64,000 nucleotides of DNA, taken from contig NZ_JAMXBJ010000050.1 of NCBI RefSeq assembly GCF_023913755.1, positions 124,001 to 188,000 on the forward strand. Direction: 5' to 3'. The first letter of the stretch is position 1, and each line of letters starts with the position of its first letter. The notes beneath the pieces are model-generated. The model had not been told where the DNA came from. It saw nothing but the letters and a program-made list of their open reading frames with translations, and made no database searches. Position numbers and translations under genes: made by a program. Shown here in pieces: positions 34,637 to 43,281 of the stretch. The DNA is from Pseudarthrobacter cellobiosi (GTDB lineage: Bacteria > Actinomycetota > Actinomycetes > Actinomycetales > Micrococcaceae).

Positions 34637-35847
34637 ACTCCCACTCCGTTGATGCGCAGGTAGTATGACATCCGGAATGCGGCGAGCGCCGGGTCCTTCA
34701 GCAGCCCTGCCTGGTCGGCCAGTTCGAAGGTCTTGGCCAGGTGGCAGACGGAGCGGCCGGAGTGCAGGCCGCCCACCATCTGGAAGCCGGGCTGCCTGCC
34801 GTTGAGCCAGGACATAAAGGCGATCCCGGTCTTGTAGTAGAACGTGGGGGCGCTGAAGATGTGCTTGCCGAGCTCGCGGGTGGAGTCCAGGATGGCGCGC
34901 GCTTCCTCAGCCTTGCCAGCGTCGTAGTTTTGCAGTGCAACCGATGCGGCAGGGTAGATCGCCGCGAAGATGCCCAGCAGCGCGTCCGAGTGGTGGCTGC
35001 CGTCGCCGTCGATCAGTTCCGGGTAGTTGAAGTCGTCGCCGGTGTAGAGGCGGACGCCTTCCGGCAGGGCGGCGCGCAGGGCAACCTCATGCGAAGCGTC
35101 CAGCAGGGACACCTTCACGCCGTCCACCTTGGCGGCATGCTGGCGGACCAGGGACAGGAACGTCTCGGTCGCGGCAGCGACGTCGTCCGAACCCCAGTAT
35201 CCGGCCAGCGCGGGATCGAACATGGTTCCGAGCCAGTGCAGAATGACGGGCTGGTCCACTTCCTGCAGCAGCGTCGAATAGACGTGCAGGTAGTCGTCCG
35301 GACCGTTGGCCACGCGGGCCAGCGCCCGTGAAGCCATGAGGATGATCTTGGGTCCGGCTTCACTGACGACGGCGATCTGCTCGCGGTAGGCGTCCAGGAC
35401 AGCGGCGAGTCCCGCGTTGCCGGTGGGCAGTGTGGCGAGGTCCAGCTGGTCGGTGCCGGCGCCGCACGAGACGAGATCGCGCACAGTTTTCCCGACGCTA
35501 GCGGGGCCACCGGCGGTCACCACCGATGCGGCCTCCACACCGGTGCGCTTGATGAGCTGCTGGGTTGCGGCCCAGTCCAGGCCCATTCCGCGCTGGGCTG
35601 TGTCCATGGCGTCCGCAACACCCAGGCCGTAGGACCAGAGTTCGTGCCGGTACGCCATGGTGGCGTCCCAGTCGAGGCTGGCCGGGGCACCTGGCGTGTT
35701 GTCGGCCAGGACCTCGGGAATGACATGTGCGGCGGCGTAGGCACGCCGAGACGTGAGCGGGGCGGTGGGGCGGGCCCACGACACGCCGCCCTGGAGGCGG
35801 TACTCGCGGGTGCCGCCGTCGTGGGTGGGAAGGATCAGGGAAGTCAT
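34633..35847 (-). CDS. DUF993 family protein (predicted aldolase-like TIM barrel)
   Basis: The 404-residue protein belongs to DUF993, described as similar to dihydrodipicolinate synthases; no member function is known to me. The start is the ATG at 35847, overlapping the upstream stop (TGATG). It has DWDATMAYRHELWSYGLGVADAMDTAQ-type sequence near residue 60, RTGVEAA, GPKIILMASRALARVANGPDDY, VDGVKVSLLDASHEV with a Lys in the position where class I aldolases form a Schiff base, and LYTGDDFNYPELI. It lies between a Gfo/Idh dehydrogenase and an isomerase-like barrel, with overlaps on both sides, so it is probably an enzyme of the same pathway, perhaps a carbon-carbon lyase. That role is inference. 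Confidence 0.85.
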   Translation of the reverse strand: MTSLILPTHDGGTREYRLQGGVSWARPTAPLTSRRAYAAAHVIPEVLADNTPGAPASLDWDATMAYRHELWSYGLGVADAMDTAQRGMGLDWAATQQLIKRTGVEAASVVTAGGPASVGKTVRDLVSCGAGTDQLDLATLPTGNAGLAAVLDAYREQIAVVSEAGPKIILMASRALARVANGPDDYLHVYSTLLQEVDQPVILHWLGTMFDPALAGYWGSDDVAAATETFLSLVRQHAAKVDGVKVSLLDASHEVALRAALPEGVRLYTGDDFNYPELIDGDGSHHSDALLGIFAAIYPAASVALQNYDAGKAEEARAILDSTRELGKHIFSAPTFYYKTGIAFMSWLNGRQPGFQMVGGLHSGRSVCHLAKTFELADQAGLLKDPALAAFRMSYYLRINGVGV

Positions 35848-37016
35848 CAGAGCGTGATCTCCGGGATGTCGATGGTGCGGCGTTCGTCGTTGGACTGCAG
35901 GCCCAGCTCGGCGAGCTGGACACCGCGGGCGGCGGACAGCAGGCCGAAGCGGTGCTCCCGGCCCGCCACGACATCGCGGAGGAATTCCTCCCACTGCAGC
36001 TTGAAGCCGTTGTCCAGCTCGGCGCTGGCGGGGACTTCCTGCCACTGGCTACGGAAGGATTCGGTGACGGGCAGGTCAGGGTTCCAGACCGGCTTGGGGG
36101 TGTGGGCGCGCTGCTGGGCGACGCACTTGTTCAGGCCCGCAACGGCGGAACCGTGCGTGCCGTCGATCTGGAATTCCACGAGTTCGTCGCGGTAGACGCG
36201 GACAGCCCAGGAGGAGTTGATCTGGCCGATGACCGGCTCGCCCGCCGGCGTTTCGAGTTCGAAGATGCCGTAGGAGGCGTCGTCGGCGGTGGCCTTGTAC
36301 TCCTTGCCTGCCTCGTCCCAGCGGGCCGGGATGTGGGTGGCGGTCTTTGCGTTGACGCTCTTGACCTTGCCGATGATGCCTTCGAGGACGTAGTTCCAGT
36401 GGCAGAACATGTCCGTGGTCATGCCGCCGCCGTCTTCCTTGCGGTAGTTCCATGACGGGCGCTGCGCTGCCTGCACGTCGCCCTCGAAGACCCAGTAGCC
36501 AAACTCGCCGCGGATTGACAGGATGCGGCCGAAGAAGCCTTCGTCCACCAGGCGGCGCAGCTTGACCAGGCCCGGCAGGTACAGCTTGTCGTGCACAACA
36601 CCGGCAGTAACGCCGGCCTCCTTGCCGATGCGGGCCAGCTCGATGGCCTCTTCGAGGGATTCTGCCGTGGGCTTCTCGGTGAAAATGTGCTTGCCGGCGA
36701 GCATGGCCTTCTTCAGGGTGGCGGCTCGGAGGCTGGTCATGGAGGCATCAAAGATGATGTCCACTGACGGGTCGTTGATCACGGAATCAAGGTCCGTGGT
36801 CCATTCGGCCACCTTGTGCAGTTCTGCCAGCTCGCGGATCTTCGCTTCATTGCGGCCGACCAGGATCGGCTCCACCTGGACCTTGGTGCCGTCCTCCAGC
36901 GTGAAGCCCCCGGCGTCGCGGATGGGAAGGATGGAACGCAGCAGGTGCTGGCGGTAACCCATCCGGCCGGTAATGCCGTTCATGGCGATACGGATCGTCT
37001 TTGTTTCGAAGCCCAT
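35847..37016 (-). CDS. Gfo/Idh/MocA family oxidoreductase
   Basis: NAD(P)-dependent sugar or polyol dehydrogenase. The 389-residue protein has an unusual cofactor segment, RIAMNGITGRMGYRQHLLRSI, longer than the usual GxGxxG, then a Rossmann core with DIIFDASMTSLRA and the catalytic EKP motif in GKHIFTEKPTAE (near residue 125). The C-terminal sheet domain holds GGGMTTDMFCHWNYVLEGI, with the His and Asp used in this family. It is the first gene of a three-gene operon that faces a LacI regulator, with two LacI-type palindromes between. A segment close to this family exists in levoglucosan and glycoside 3-dehydrogenases, but the substrate cannot be read from sequence. Confidence 0.9.
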   Translation of the reverse strand: MGFETKTIRIAMNGITGRMGYRQHLLRSILPIRDAGGFTLEDGTKVQVEPILVGRNEAKIRELAELHKVAEWTTDLDSVINDPSVDIIFDASMTSLRAATLKKAMLAGKHIFTEKPTAESLEEAIELARIGKEAGVTAGVVHDKLYLPGLVKLRRLVDEGFFGRILSIRGEFGYWVFEGDVQAAQRPSWNYRKEDGGGMTTDMFCHWNYVLEGIIGKVKSVNAKTATHIPARWDEAGKEYKATADDASYGIFELETPAGEPVIGQINSSWAVRVYRDELVEFQIDGTHGSAVAGLNKCVAQQRAHTPKPVWNPDLPVTESFRSQWQEVPASAELDNGFKLQWEEFLRDVVAGREHRFGLLSAARGVQLAELGLQSNDERRTIDIPEITL

Positions 37017-37057
37017 GTGTCCTCCACGGTGAGTGAGTAGTGTTACTCAAACGGTAC

Positions 37058-37075
37058 TGGGAAAGCGCATTCCCA
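37058..37075. promoter_or_regulatory. LacI-type operator 1
   Basis: TGGGAAAGCGCATTCCCA, an almost perfect 18-bp palindrome with the central GCGC typical of LacI/GalR sites, 42 bases before the Gfo/Idh start. Confidence 0.75.
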
Positions 37076-37106
37076 CTCCGTTCATCATGCACCTCTCCCC
37101 TTCGGG

Positions 37107-37125
37107 TTGGCAAGCGCTTTCCCAA
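37107..37125. promoter_or_regulatory. LacI-type operator 2
   Basis: TTGGCAAGCGCTTTCCCAA, centred 49 bases from operator 1, between the divergent promoters. The left half is less perfect. Confidence 0.7.
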
Positions 37126-37194
37126 AGTATCCTCAGACTGCCATACTGAAAGCGGCGCTAACGGCGCTGAAAGTCTGTACGAACGGGAGAAGTT

Positions 37195-38283
37195 GTGGCT
37201 GCAAGTACCCTCACCGAGGTGGCCCGGCTGGCGGGCGTGTCGCCGGCCACCGCCTCCCGCGTGCTGAACGGCTCCGCCCGGATACCCGGCAAGGATATTG
37301 CGGACCGGGTGCGCCAGGCCGCCGAATCCCTCGGCTACATTCCCAACGCCCAGGCGCAGGGGCTGGCGAAGTCCAGCTCCGGGCTGATCGGGCTGATCGT
37401 GCATGACATTGCCGATCCGTACTTCGCAGCCATTGCCCGCGGCGTCCAGGATGCCGCGAGGGAACAGCACAAGATGGTGCTGCTGGCCACCACCGAGGGC
37501 GCTCCGGACAGTGAGAAGGAGGCCGTGGCTGCCTTCGCCGCACGCCGCGCCGATTCCATCGTGATCGCAGGATCACGGACCTCCCGCACCGAGGACCTGG
37601 AAGGCAACACCGAACTCGCTGCGGAACTGGACCGCTACTGCCGCAATGGCGGCCGCGTGGGCGTGATCGGCCACGGGATTGTGGGGGCCGCGGCAGCGGA
37701 CGGCTACCACGTGGTGAGTGTTCCCAATGAGGAGCTGGCCGCGCAGCTCGCAACTGAGCTGGCCGCGTCGCGGGAAGGAGACTTCGTCATCGTCGGCGGC
37801 CCGGAAGGGCTGTTCACCTCCGACGACCGGATCCGTGGGTTCCAGCGCGGCCTTGCCGGCGCCGGCCTCCCTGCTGCGGACGTCATCCGCACGGACTTCA
37901 CCCGTGCGGGCGGCTTCGAGGCCGGCCTCGCCCTGGCTGCACGGATCACAGCGTCCCAACCCGGGACCGAGACAAAACGGCTCTGCATCTTTGCAGTCAA
38001 CGATGTTATGGCCATCGGGGCCGCCGCCGCGCTGCGCTCCCAGGGACTGCGGATCCCGCGCGACGCCGCCGTTGCCGGTTTCGACGATATTGAGACTCTG
38101 CGCGATTTCCGGCCGGCCCTCTCCACGGTGCACCTTCCCTTGGAGGAGATCGGACGGCAGGCCGCCAGCAGGGCAGCCGGACCGTCCGCCGACGATGCCG
38201 GTTCGCCCCGGATAACCGGCCAGGTCATACTCCGGCGCAGCACCGAAGTGGCACACCCGAGCAGAGCCGAGTCGGTGGCCTGA
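37195..38283 (+). CDS. LacI family transcriptional regulator
   Basis: DNA-binding repressor with a sugar-binding periplasmic-protein-like domain. The 362-residue protein starts at a GTG with GGGAG upstream. The helix-turn-helix is TLTEVARLAGVSPATASRVLNG (residues 4-25, quoted in part), with hinge RVRQAAESLGYIPNAQAQGL. The effector domain follows, with DFVIVGGPEG, AVNDVMAIGAAAALR and AVAGFDDIETLRDFRPALSTVHLP. It is divergent from the Gfo/Idh-DUF993-isomerase operon, and the two palindromes between them are its likely targets and may also control the regulator itself. The effector is unknown. Confidence 0.94.
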   Translation: MAASTLTEVARLAGVSPATASRVLNGSARIPGKDIADRVRQAAESLGYIPNAQAQGLAKSSSGLIGLIVHDIADPYFAAIARGVQDAAREQHKMVLLATTEGAPDSEKEAVAAFAARRADSIVIAGSRTSRTEDLEGNTELAAELDRYCRNGGRVGVIGHGIVGAAAADGYHVVSVPNEELAAQLATELAASREGDFVIVGGPEGLFTSDDRIRGFQRGLAGAGLPAADVIRTDFTRAGGFEAGLALAARITASQPGTETKRLCIFAVNDVMAIGAAAALRSQGLRIPRDAAVAGFDDIETLRDFRPALSTVHLPLEEIGRQAASRAAGPSADDAGSPRITGQVILRRSTEVAHPSRAESVA

Positions 38284-38288
38284 CCAGA

Positions 38289-38924
38289 ATGACTGACGGG
38301 CACGTCCCCGGCCTGACGACGGCCGCGGCGCAGTGGAACGGCGTCGAGCGCTTGTTCAGCCGGCCCGGTGAGCCGTCCCGCTGCTGGTGCCGGTTCTTTG
38401 CCCTCACGGGTCCGGAGTACTCCGCGCTGGAGCCGGCCGCCCGCAAGGCACAGTTGAAGGAAAAGTTCGACGGCGGCTCCCCAGCCCCCGGCGTCCTCGC
38501 CTTCGTCGACGGTCAGCCCGTGGGCTGGTGTGCCGTGGAGCCCCGGACCTGTTATCCCCGAGTGCTTCGCTCCCGCAGGCTGCGGCTGGCTGAGGAACCA
38601 GGGCCGCCCGATTCCGAAACAGCATCACCGGATGCGTCCGGCTGGGTGTGGTCAGTGACCTGCTTCGTGGTCGCCGCCGGCCACCGCCGGAGCGGCGTGG
38701 CAGCCGCGCTGCTGCGCGCCGCCGTCGAGCATGCCCGGCTCAATGGTGCCAACGTTGTGGAAGGCTACCCGGTGGACCGCGAGCAGCGGCCCAAAGCGGG
38801 ACCCGCAGACCTTTACCACGGCACGCTTAACCTCTTCCTGCGCGCCGGGTTCACCGTAGTCAGCAGCGCCGTCCCAGGGCGGGCCGTGGTGCGCCTGAGC
38901 CTCACCGGACCTAAGGGAGCGTAA
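38289..38924 (+). CDS. GNAT family N-acetyltransferase
   Basis: Acetyl-CoA-dependent acyltransferase fold, substrate unknown. The 211-residue protein has FVVAAGHRRSGVAAALLRAAVEHAR (the R/Q-x-x-G-x-A acetyl-CoA loop, here HRRSGVA) near residue 130. An N-terminal motif CWCRFFALTG and a later VEGYPVDREQRP resemble a group of actinobacterial GNAT proteins. It starts five bases after the LacI stop and may be cotranscribed, but has no clear link to the sugar operon. Its 3' end overlaps the convergent map gene by 14 bases. Confidence 0.85.
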   Translation: MTDGHVPGLTTAAAQWNGVERLFSRPGEPSRCWCRFFALTGPEYSALEPAARKAQLKEKFDGGSPAPGVLAFVDGQPVGWCAVEPRTCYPRVLRSRRLRLAEEPGPPDSETASPDASGWVWSVTCFVVAAGHRRSGVAAALLRAAVEHARLNGANVVEGYPVDREQRPKAGPADLYHGTLNLFLRAGFTVVSSAVPGRAVVRLSLTGPKGA

Positions 38925-39678
38925 GGATCAGCGGGCCATCGGCAGTGATGGCCACTGTGTGTTCGCTGTGGGCAGCCCGGCGGCCGTTGGCGGAACGCAG
39001 CGTCCATCCGTCGTCGTCCTGGTAGTAGTCGTCCTTGCTGCCCAGGATCAGCATGGGCTCGATGGCGATGACCAGCCCCTCGGTGAGCTTGATCCCCCGT
39101 CCCGGCCTGCCGTCGTTGGGCACCGGCGGTTCGGCGTGCATGGTGCGGCCGATCCCGTGGCCGCCGTGGTCAGCCAGCAGACCGTAGCCCGCCCGGCGCG
39201 CGGCGCCGCCGATCGCGTAGGCAAGATCGCCCATTTTGTTGCCGATCCGGGCTGCCTCGATCCCACGGGCCAGGGCGGCATCCGTGGCATCAATGAGGGC
39301 CTGGTCCACAGGATCCGGTGTTCCCACAATGAAACTGACGGCCGCATCGCCGCACCAGCCCTCCAGGAATGCCCCGCAATCAACGCTGAGCAGATCACCG
39401 TCCTGGAGCTCGTATCCGTCGGGGATTCCGTGGACCACAGCGTCGTTCACACTGGTGCAGATCACGCCGGGAAACGGAACTGAGGCCCAGCGCGGGTGGT
39501 AGTTCAGGAAGGCCGGTGTGGCTCCCGCTGTGGCAATCGTCTCGGCGGCCAGCGCATCGAGGTCACGCAGGGTGACACCCACTCCGGCCGCCTCACGCAC
39601 CGCCGCCAGCGTATTGGCCACCACCCGCCCGGCTTCGCCCATGAGCGCAATCTGCTCGGGAGTCTTGATCATGGACAT
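38911..39678 (-). CDS. map: Methionine aminopeptidase, type I
   Basis: Removes the initiator methionine from new proteins. The 255-residue protein has the five metal ligands: Asp in LLSVDCGAF, Asp in WCGDAAVSF, His in HGGHGIGRTMH, Glu in VIAIEPML and Glu in AAHSEHTVA. There is no zinc-finger N-terminal extension. GGAGG lies nine bases before the ATG at 39678, which is followed by a second ATG two codons later. It is monocistronic. The other essential N-terminal processing enzyme, def, lies at 43282. Confidence 0.96.
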   Translation of the reverse strand: MSMIKTPEQIALMGEAGRVVANTLAAVREAAGVGVTLRDLDALAAETIATAGATPAFLNYHPRWASVPFPGVICTSVNDAVVHGIPDGYELQDGDLLSVDCGAFLEGWCGDAAVSFIVGTPDPVDQALIDATDAALARGIEAARIGNKMGDLAYAIGGAARRAGYGLLADHGGHGIGRTMHAEPPVPNDGRPGRGIKLTEGLVIAIEPMLILGSKDDYYQDDDGWTLRSANGRRAAHSEHTVAITADGPLILTLP

Positions 39679-39797
39679 GCAGGGAACCTCCGACGTCGGG
39701 TGGCACGGTCCAAGGGAACGTGCAGTTTGTCTGGTCTCACTCTAGAGCCGTCCCGCTGAGGACGGACCGGCCGGCCTTCACGCCGCCGTCACCTCGC

Positions 39798-39803
39798 TAA
39801 AGT
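39798..39803 (+). promoter_or_regulatory. Leaderless -10 box (TAAAGT) of the AlkD-like gene
   Basis: TAAAGT, then TGCACC, then the ATG at 39810. Confidence 0.55.
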
Positions 39804-39809
39804 TGCACC

Positions 39810-40595
39810 ATGGACCGAATGTCGCCGAATGACGAATCGCTGGACACGGACGCACCGGTCACGGAAGGTGCGGTCACGGAGGCTCCGAACCGCGAGTTGC
39901 TGGATGCCGTCCGCGCGGCGCTGCGGGAGCGGACGGACCCGGTGCGGGCCGCCGGAGCGCAGGCGTACATGAAGTCCGCCCTTCCGTCACTTGGCGTCAG
40001 GGTCCCGGAAGTCAGGCGGCTGGCGCTGGCCGCTGCCGCCGCCCATCCCTTGACGTCGGCGGGCCAGTTGCGGGCCACGGTGCTTGAACTCTGGCGCGGC
40101 TCCACAGTCCGCGAGGAACGCTATGCGGCCATTGACCTGACGAGCCTCCGGTTGGTGGCCCGTGACCAGCTGATGCTCCCGATCTATGAGGAGATCATCC
40201 GCACCGGCGCATGGTGGGATTTCGTGGATGGGGTGTCGTATCGTATCGGCGGGCTTCTTCAGGCCCGCCGGCCCATGATGACCGAACTCCTGCTGGCCTG
40301 GAGTATAGACCAGGACTTCTGGATCCGGCGATCGGCCATCACCTCGCAGTTGAAGGCCAAGGCCAGCACGGATCAGGACCTGCTACGGGCTGTCATTGAG
40401 CCGAACCTGGCGGACCCGGAGTTTTTCATCCGGAAGGCCATTGGCTGGGCGCTTCGTGAATACGCCAAAACGGACCCGGAGTGGGTACACGATTTCCTAG
40501 TGGAAAAGGGCACGCGGTTGAGTCCGCTGTCCCGGAAGGAAGCCTTGCGGCATCTGGAACAGGGCACGACGGCGGGAATCACCGGCGCCGGATAA
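39810..40595 (+). CDS. DNA alkylation repair protein (AlkD-like)
   Basis: HEAT-like repeat DNA glycosylase that removes alkylated purines without base flipping. The 261-residue protein has a polar N-terminus and then helical repeats. The segment IIRTGAWWDFVDGVSYRIGG matches the AlkD region holding the catalytic Trp and Asp, and LLAWSIDQDFWIRRSAI gives a second aromatic position. ALREYAKTDPEWV and LSRKEALRHL near the C-terminus are also typical. Promoter layout suggests a leaderless transcript. It converges on mptB with 15 bases between. Confidence 0.9.
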   Translation: MDRMSPNDESLDTDAPVTEGAVTEAPNRELLDAVRAALRERTDPVRAAGAQAYMKSALPSLGVRVPEVRRLALAAAAAHPLTSAGQLRATVLELWRGSTVREERYAAIDLTSLRLVARDQLMLPIYEEIIRTGAWWDFVDGVSYRIGGLLQARRPMMTELLLAWSIDQDFWIRRSAITSQLKAKASTDQDLLRAVIEPNLADPEFFIRKAIGWALREYAKTDPEWVHDFLVEKGTRLSPLSRKEALRHLEQGTTAGITGAG

Positions 40596-40610
40596 CCGCG
40601 CCTGCGGAGA

Positions 40611-42272
40611 CTAGATAACGGGGCGTTCGGTCACCGGTTCGGCCGACTTCCGGAAAAGCCTTTTGGTGTCTGGATCCATGAAGATCAGGTACATGGCAAA
40701 AAGCAGGCCGGTAATCGCCGCCGCGAAGCGGGCCAGCACCAGGGCAAGTCCCAGGTCCTCGGTCTGGAGGTAGGGAAATACCTCCAGCTGGTCAGAAATG
40801 GCGTAGATCATGAAGAACGACACGATGAAATACAGGGCCTTGACCTGCCAGTCATTGCGGATGCCTGTCACCGCGAACAGCGGGATGAGCCACACCACGT
40901 ACCAGGCCTGGATCATCGGCGCCAGCACCACAATGGCCGCAAAGCCCAAGGTGAGGCGGCGGATCAGCCGCTCATGCTCACCCTTGAAGATCTGGAAGGC
41001 GACGATGCCTACCGCAAGTATTTTGCCGGCGTCGAACACCCAGTCTGCGAGCGTCCACCCGTCGAGGCCGAAGGCATTCGAAACGGAAGCGACCACCAGC
41101 CCCACCAGGCCCACCGGCGCGTACCAGATGAAGAGGCTGCCAGGGGCTGACAGCCCGTTGATCCAGCCGAAACCGAAACCATTGACTAGGCTCAGGCCAT
41201 ACAGAATGGCCAGGCTCAGCCCTCCCGTCAGTCCCCAGAACAGGAATTTCCGCGGCCAGCCTGCGTTCTTGCCTGCCCAGATCAGGCCGATGAACGGCAG
41301 GAAAACGATGGTGATGGGCTTGACGGCGATGGAAAGGGTGACGAGGACTATGCCCAGCACCACGCGTCTGGTGGCCGCGTAGTACAGTCCGGCAAGGGCT
41401 AACCCGATCATGAGGGCATCGTTGTGGACACTGGCGATGAAGTTGGTGAGGAACAGGGGGTTGGCCGCGGTGAGCCACAAGGCGCGGTGCGGATTGACTC
41501 CGTGAAGCTCTGCCAGCTTTGGCACGTAGATGACGCAGAGGACCACACCAAACAGCGCAACGAGCCTGAAAAGCATCACGCTGGCCTCGGGCTGGACGTT
41601 GGTGGACCACACCACAAACTGTTCAATCCATAGGAACAGCTGGCCGTACGGCACGGGAGCTTCAGTCCACTGTTTGTCAGCGCCAAGCTGGAAATAGTTG
41701 GACAGCGCCGAGATGCCGTTCTCGTAGGGGTTGAACCCCTCCACCATCAGCCTGCCCTGGCCAATGTAGGCATACACGTCGCGGCTGAACAGCGGGACGG
41801 TGAACATCAACGGCAGGCCCCATGCTGCGATGGCCTGCAGCGTGGCCTTTCGCGCCGCCGGCCCCCACACGCGGACCCGCTGGCCGAGCCTCAGCCAGGA
41901 GCGGACCAGGAGCATGCCGCCTACCGCAACCAGCACGATGGCCAGGGCAACACCGATGGCCTCCGTCCGCATCCAGATAAAGATCGGTACGCGGCGGAGT
42001 TCGGAAACTGGGGCCAGCCAGCCGACGCCGAGGGATCCGAACACCATAAGGACCGAGCCGACAAGACCGGCAAGGATGGGGGACCTGGCGTTATCCACTT
42101 GTGCCGCAGCGGGCTCCGGGATCACGCTGGCGGCCATATCCCCCGTTGCAGGCAAAGGCGCCGTCATCTCAGGATCGTCCAATCTCTTTACACTCGGCGC
42201 TTCAGTCCCGCGGGCGGCGGTGGCCGCCCGGGCCGCGCAGGCACAGCACAGCGGCAAAATCCTCGCCCCCAT
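40611..42272 (-). CDS. mptB: Polyprenol-phosphomannose-dependent alpha-1,6-mannosyltransferase
   Basis: Builds the mannan backbone of lipomannan/lipoarabinomannan in the actinobacterial envelope, using polyprenyl-phosphate mannose outside the membrane. The 553-residue protein has about 13 hydrophobic segments, and after the third the GT-C-like acidic motif in FSRDVYAYIGQGRLMVEGFN-type sequence (quoted in part). EAPVPYGQLFLWIEQ and LTAANPLFLTNFIASVHNDALMIG are characteristic of MptA/MptB proteins. The N-terminus is polar and cytoplasmic; a later ATG (MTAPLPATG) is also a possible start. It is divergent from orn. No other mannan gene is nearby. Confidence 0.88.
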   Translation of the reverse strand: MGARILPLCCACAARAATAARGTEAPSVKRLDDPEMTAPLPATGDMAASVIPEPAAAQVDNARSPILAGLVGSVLMVFGSLGVGWLAPVSELRRVPIFIWMRTEAIGVALAIVLVAVGGMLLVRSWLRLGQRVRVWGPAARKATLQAIAAWGLPLMFTVPLFSRDVYAYIGQGRLMVEGFNPYENGISALSNYFQLGADKQWTEAPVPYGQLFLWIEQFVVWSTNVQPEASVMLFRLVALFGVVLCVIYVPKLAELHGVNPHRALWLTAANPLFLTNFIASVHNDALMIGLALAGLYYAATRRVVLGIVLVTLSIAVKPITIVFLPFIGLIWAGKNAGWPRKFLFWGLTGGLSLAILYGLSLVNGFGFGWINGLSAPGSLFIWYAPVGLVGLVVASVSNAFGLDGWTLADWVFDAGKILAVGIVAFQIFKGEHERLIRRLTLGFAAIVVLAPMIQAWYVVWLIPLFAVTGIRNDWQVKALYFIVSFFMIYAISDQLEVFPYLQTEDLGLALVLARFAAAITGLLFAMYLIFMDPDTKRLFRKSAEPVTERPVI

Positions 42273-42317
42273 GTACCCGAAATCCTAGCATCGGACGGTT
42301 ACGCCGGAGCTAAACGG

Positions 42318-42323
42318 TAGGCT
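42318..42323 (+). promoter_or_regulatory. Leaderless -10 box (TAGGCT) of orn
   Basis: TAGGCT, then GGTCCG, then the GTG at 42330. Confidence 0.55.
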
Positions 42324-42329
42324 GGTCCG

Positions 42330-42962
42330 GTGCCTATATCTAACGAACGCATCGTCTGGATCGACTGCGAAATGACCGGCCTGGACATCAAGAACGACGC
42401 CCTGATCGAGGTGGCGGCGCTGGTGACGGACTCAGAGCTCAACATTCTCGGCGACGGTGTGGACGTGGTGATCAAGCCCGAGGACACTGCCCTCGCCCAG
42501 ATGAACGACTTCGTGAGGGACATGCACACCCGGTCCGGGCTGCTCAAGGAACTGCCGCACGGCAAGACCATGGCCGAGGCCGAAGCCGCCGTGATGGAAT
42601 ACATCGAAAAGTGGGTGCCGGACCCGCGCAAGGCACCGCTGGGCGGCAACTCCGTGGGGACCGACCGCGTCTTCCTATCCCGTGACATGCCGGCCGTTGT
42701 GGAGCACTTGCATTACCGCGTGATCGACGTGAGCACCATCAAGGAACTCTCCCGACGCTGGTTCGCCCGGGCTTACTTCCAGTCCCCCGCCAAGAAGGGC
42801 GGCCACCGCGCCCTGGGTGACATCCAGGATTCCATCGACGAGCTCCGTTACTACCGCGAGGCGGTTTTCGTTCCGGCTCCTGGGCCTGACAGCGTCACGG
42901 CCCGCGAAGTCGCCCAGCGCATCACTGCCTCGCCGGGCACAGCAGGTATTCCGAAAGAGTAA
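42330..42962 (+). CDS. orn: Oligoribonuclease
   Basis: 3'-5' exoribonuclease that degrades very short RNAs, including pGpG. The 210-residue protein is a DEDDh enzyme: WIDCEMTGLD (Asp, Glu) at the N-terminus, NSVGTDRVFLSRDMP (Asp), and HRALGDIQDSIDEL (His, Asp). The first codon is GTG and fits a leaderless transcript. The C-terminal 25 residues beyond the core are variable. It is followed by tRNA-His. Confidence 0.96.
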   Translation: MPISNERIVWIDCEMTGLDIKNDALIEVAALVTDSELNILGDGVDVVIKPEDTALAQMNDFVRDMHTRSGLLKELPHGKTMAEAEAAVMEYIEKWVPDPRKAPLGGNSVGTDRVFLSRDMPAVVEHLHYRVIDVSTIKELSRRWFARAYFQSPAKKGGHRALGDIQDSIDELRYYREAVFVPAPGPDSVTAREVAQRITASPGTAGIPKE

Positions 42963-43091
42963 TCTGCCCCACGTTTGGCGGAAATTTTCGCAAAAACCCC
43001 AAAAGTGGCGCAAGCACCCTCAAACAGCAGGTAAGCTATTTGAGTTGCCTTTCCAGAGCACCGGACCGCCGGGAAATCTGTGGGGCACATG

Positions 43092-43164
43092 GTGGGCTTA
43101 GCTCAGTTGGCAGAGCGCCTGGTTGTGGTCCAGGAGGTCGCGGGTTCAACCCCCGTAGCTCACC
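43092..43164 (+). tRNA. tRNA-His (anticodon GTG)
   Basis: Acceptor GTGGGCT/AGCTCAC, D arm TAGCTCAGTTGGCAGAGC, anticodon loop TTGTGGT (GTG) between CTGG and CCAG, and T arm CGGGTTCAACCCCCG. G at 43091 can be the extra G-1 opposite C at 43164. CCA is not encoded. Confidence 0.95.
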
Positions 43165-43194
43165 CTCATAGGGCGGCAGTAAAAGCCGTCCACT

Positions 43195-43236
43195 TGGAGG
43201 CCGTACCGGATATCCGGTACGGCCTCCATTTTTTTT
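43195..43236 (+). terminator. Terminator of tRNA-His
   Basis: A perfect 34-base palindrome (17-bp arms) followed by eight T bases at 43229-43236. Confidence 0.92.
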
Positions 43237-43281
43237 GCATAACCGCCGGCGCCACGCCGCACGCACGAAGGGCCGCCTGAC

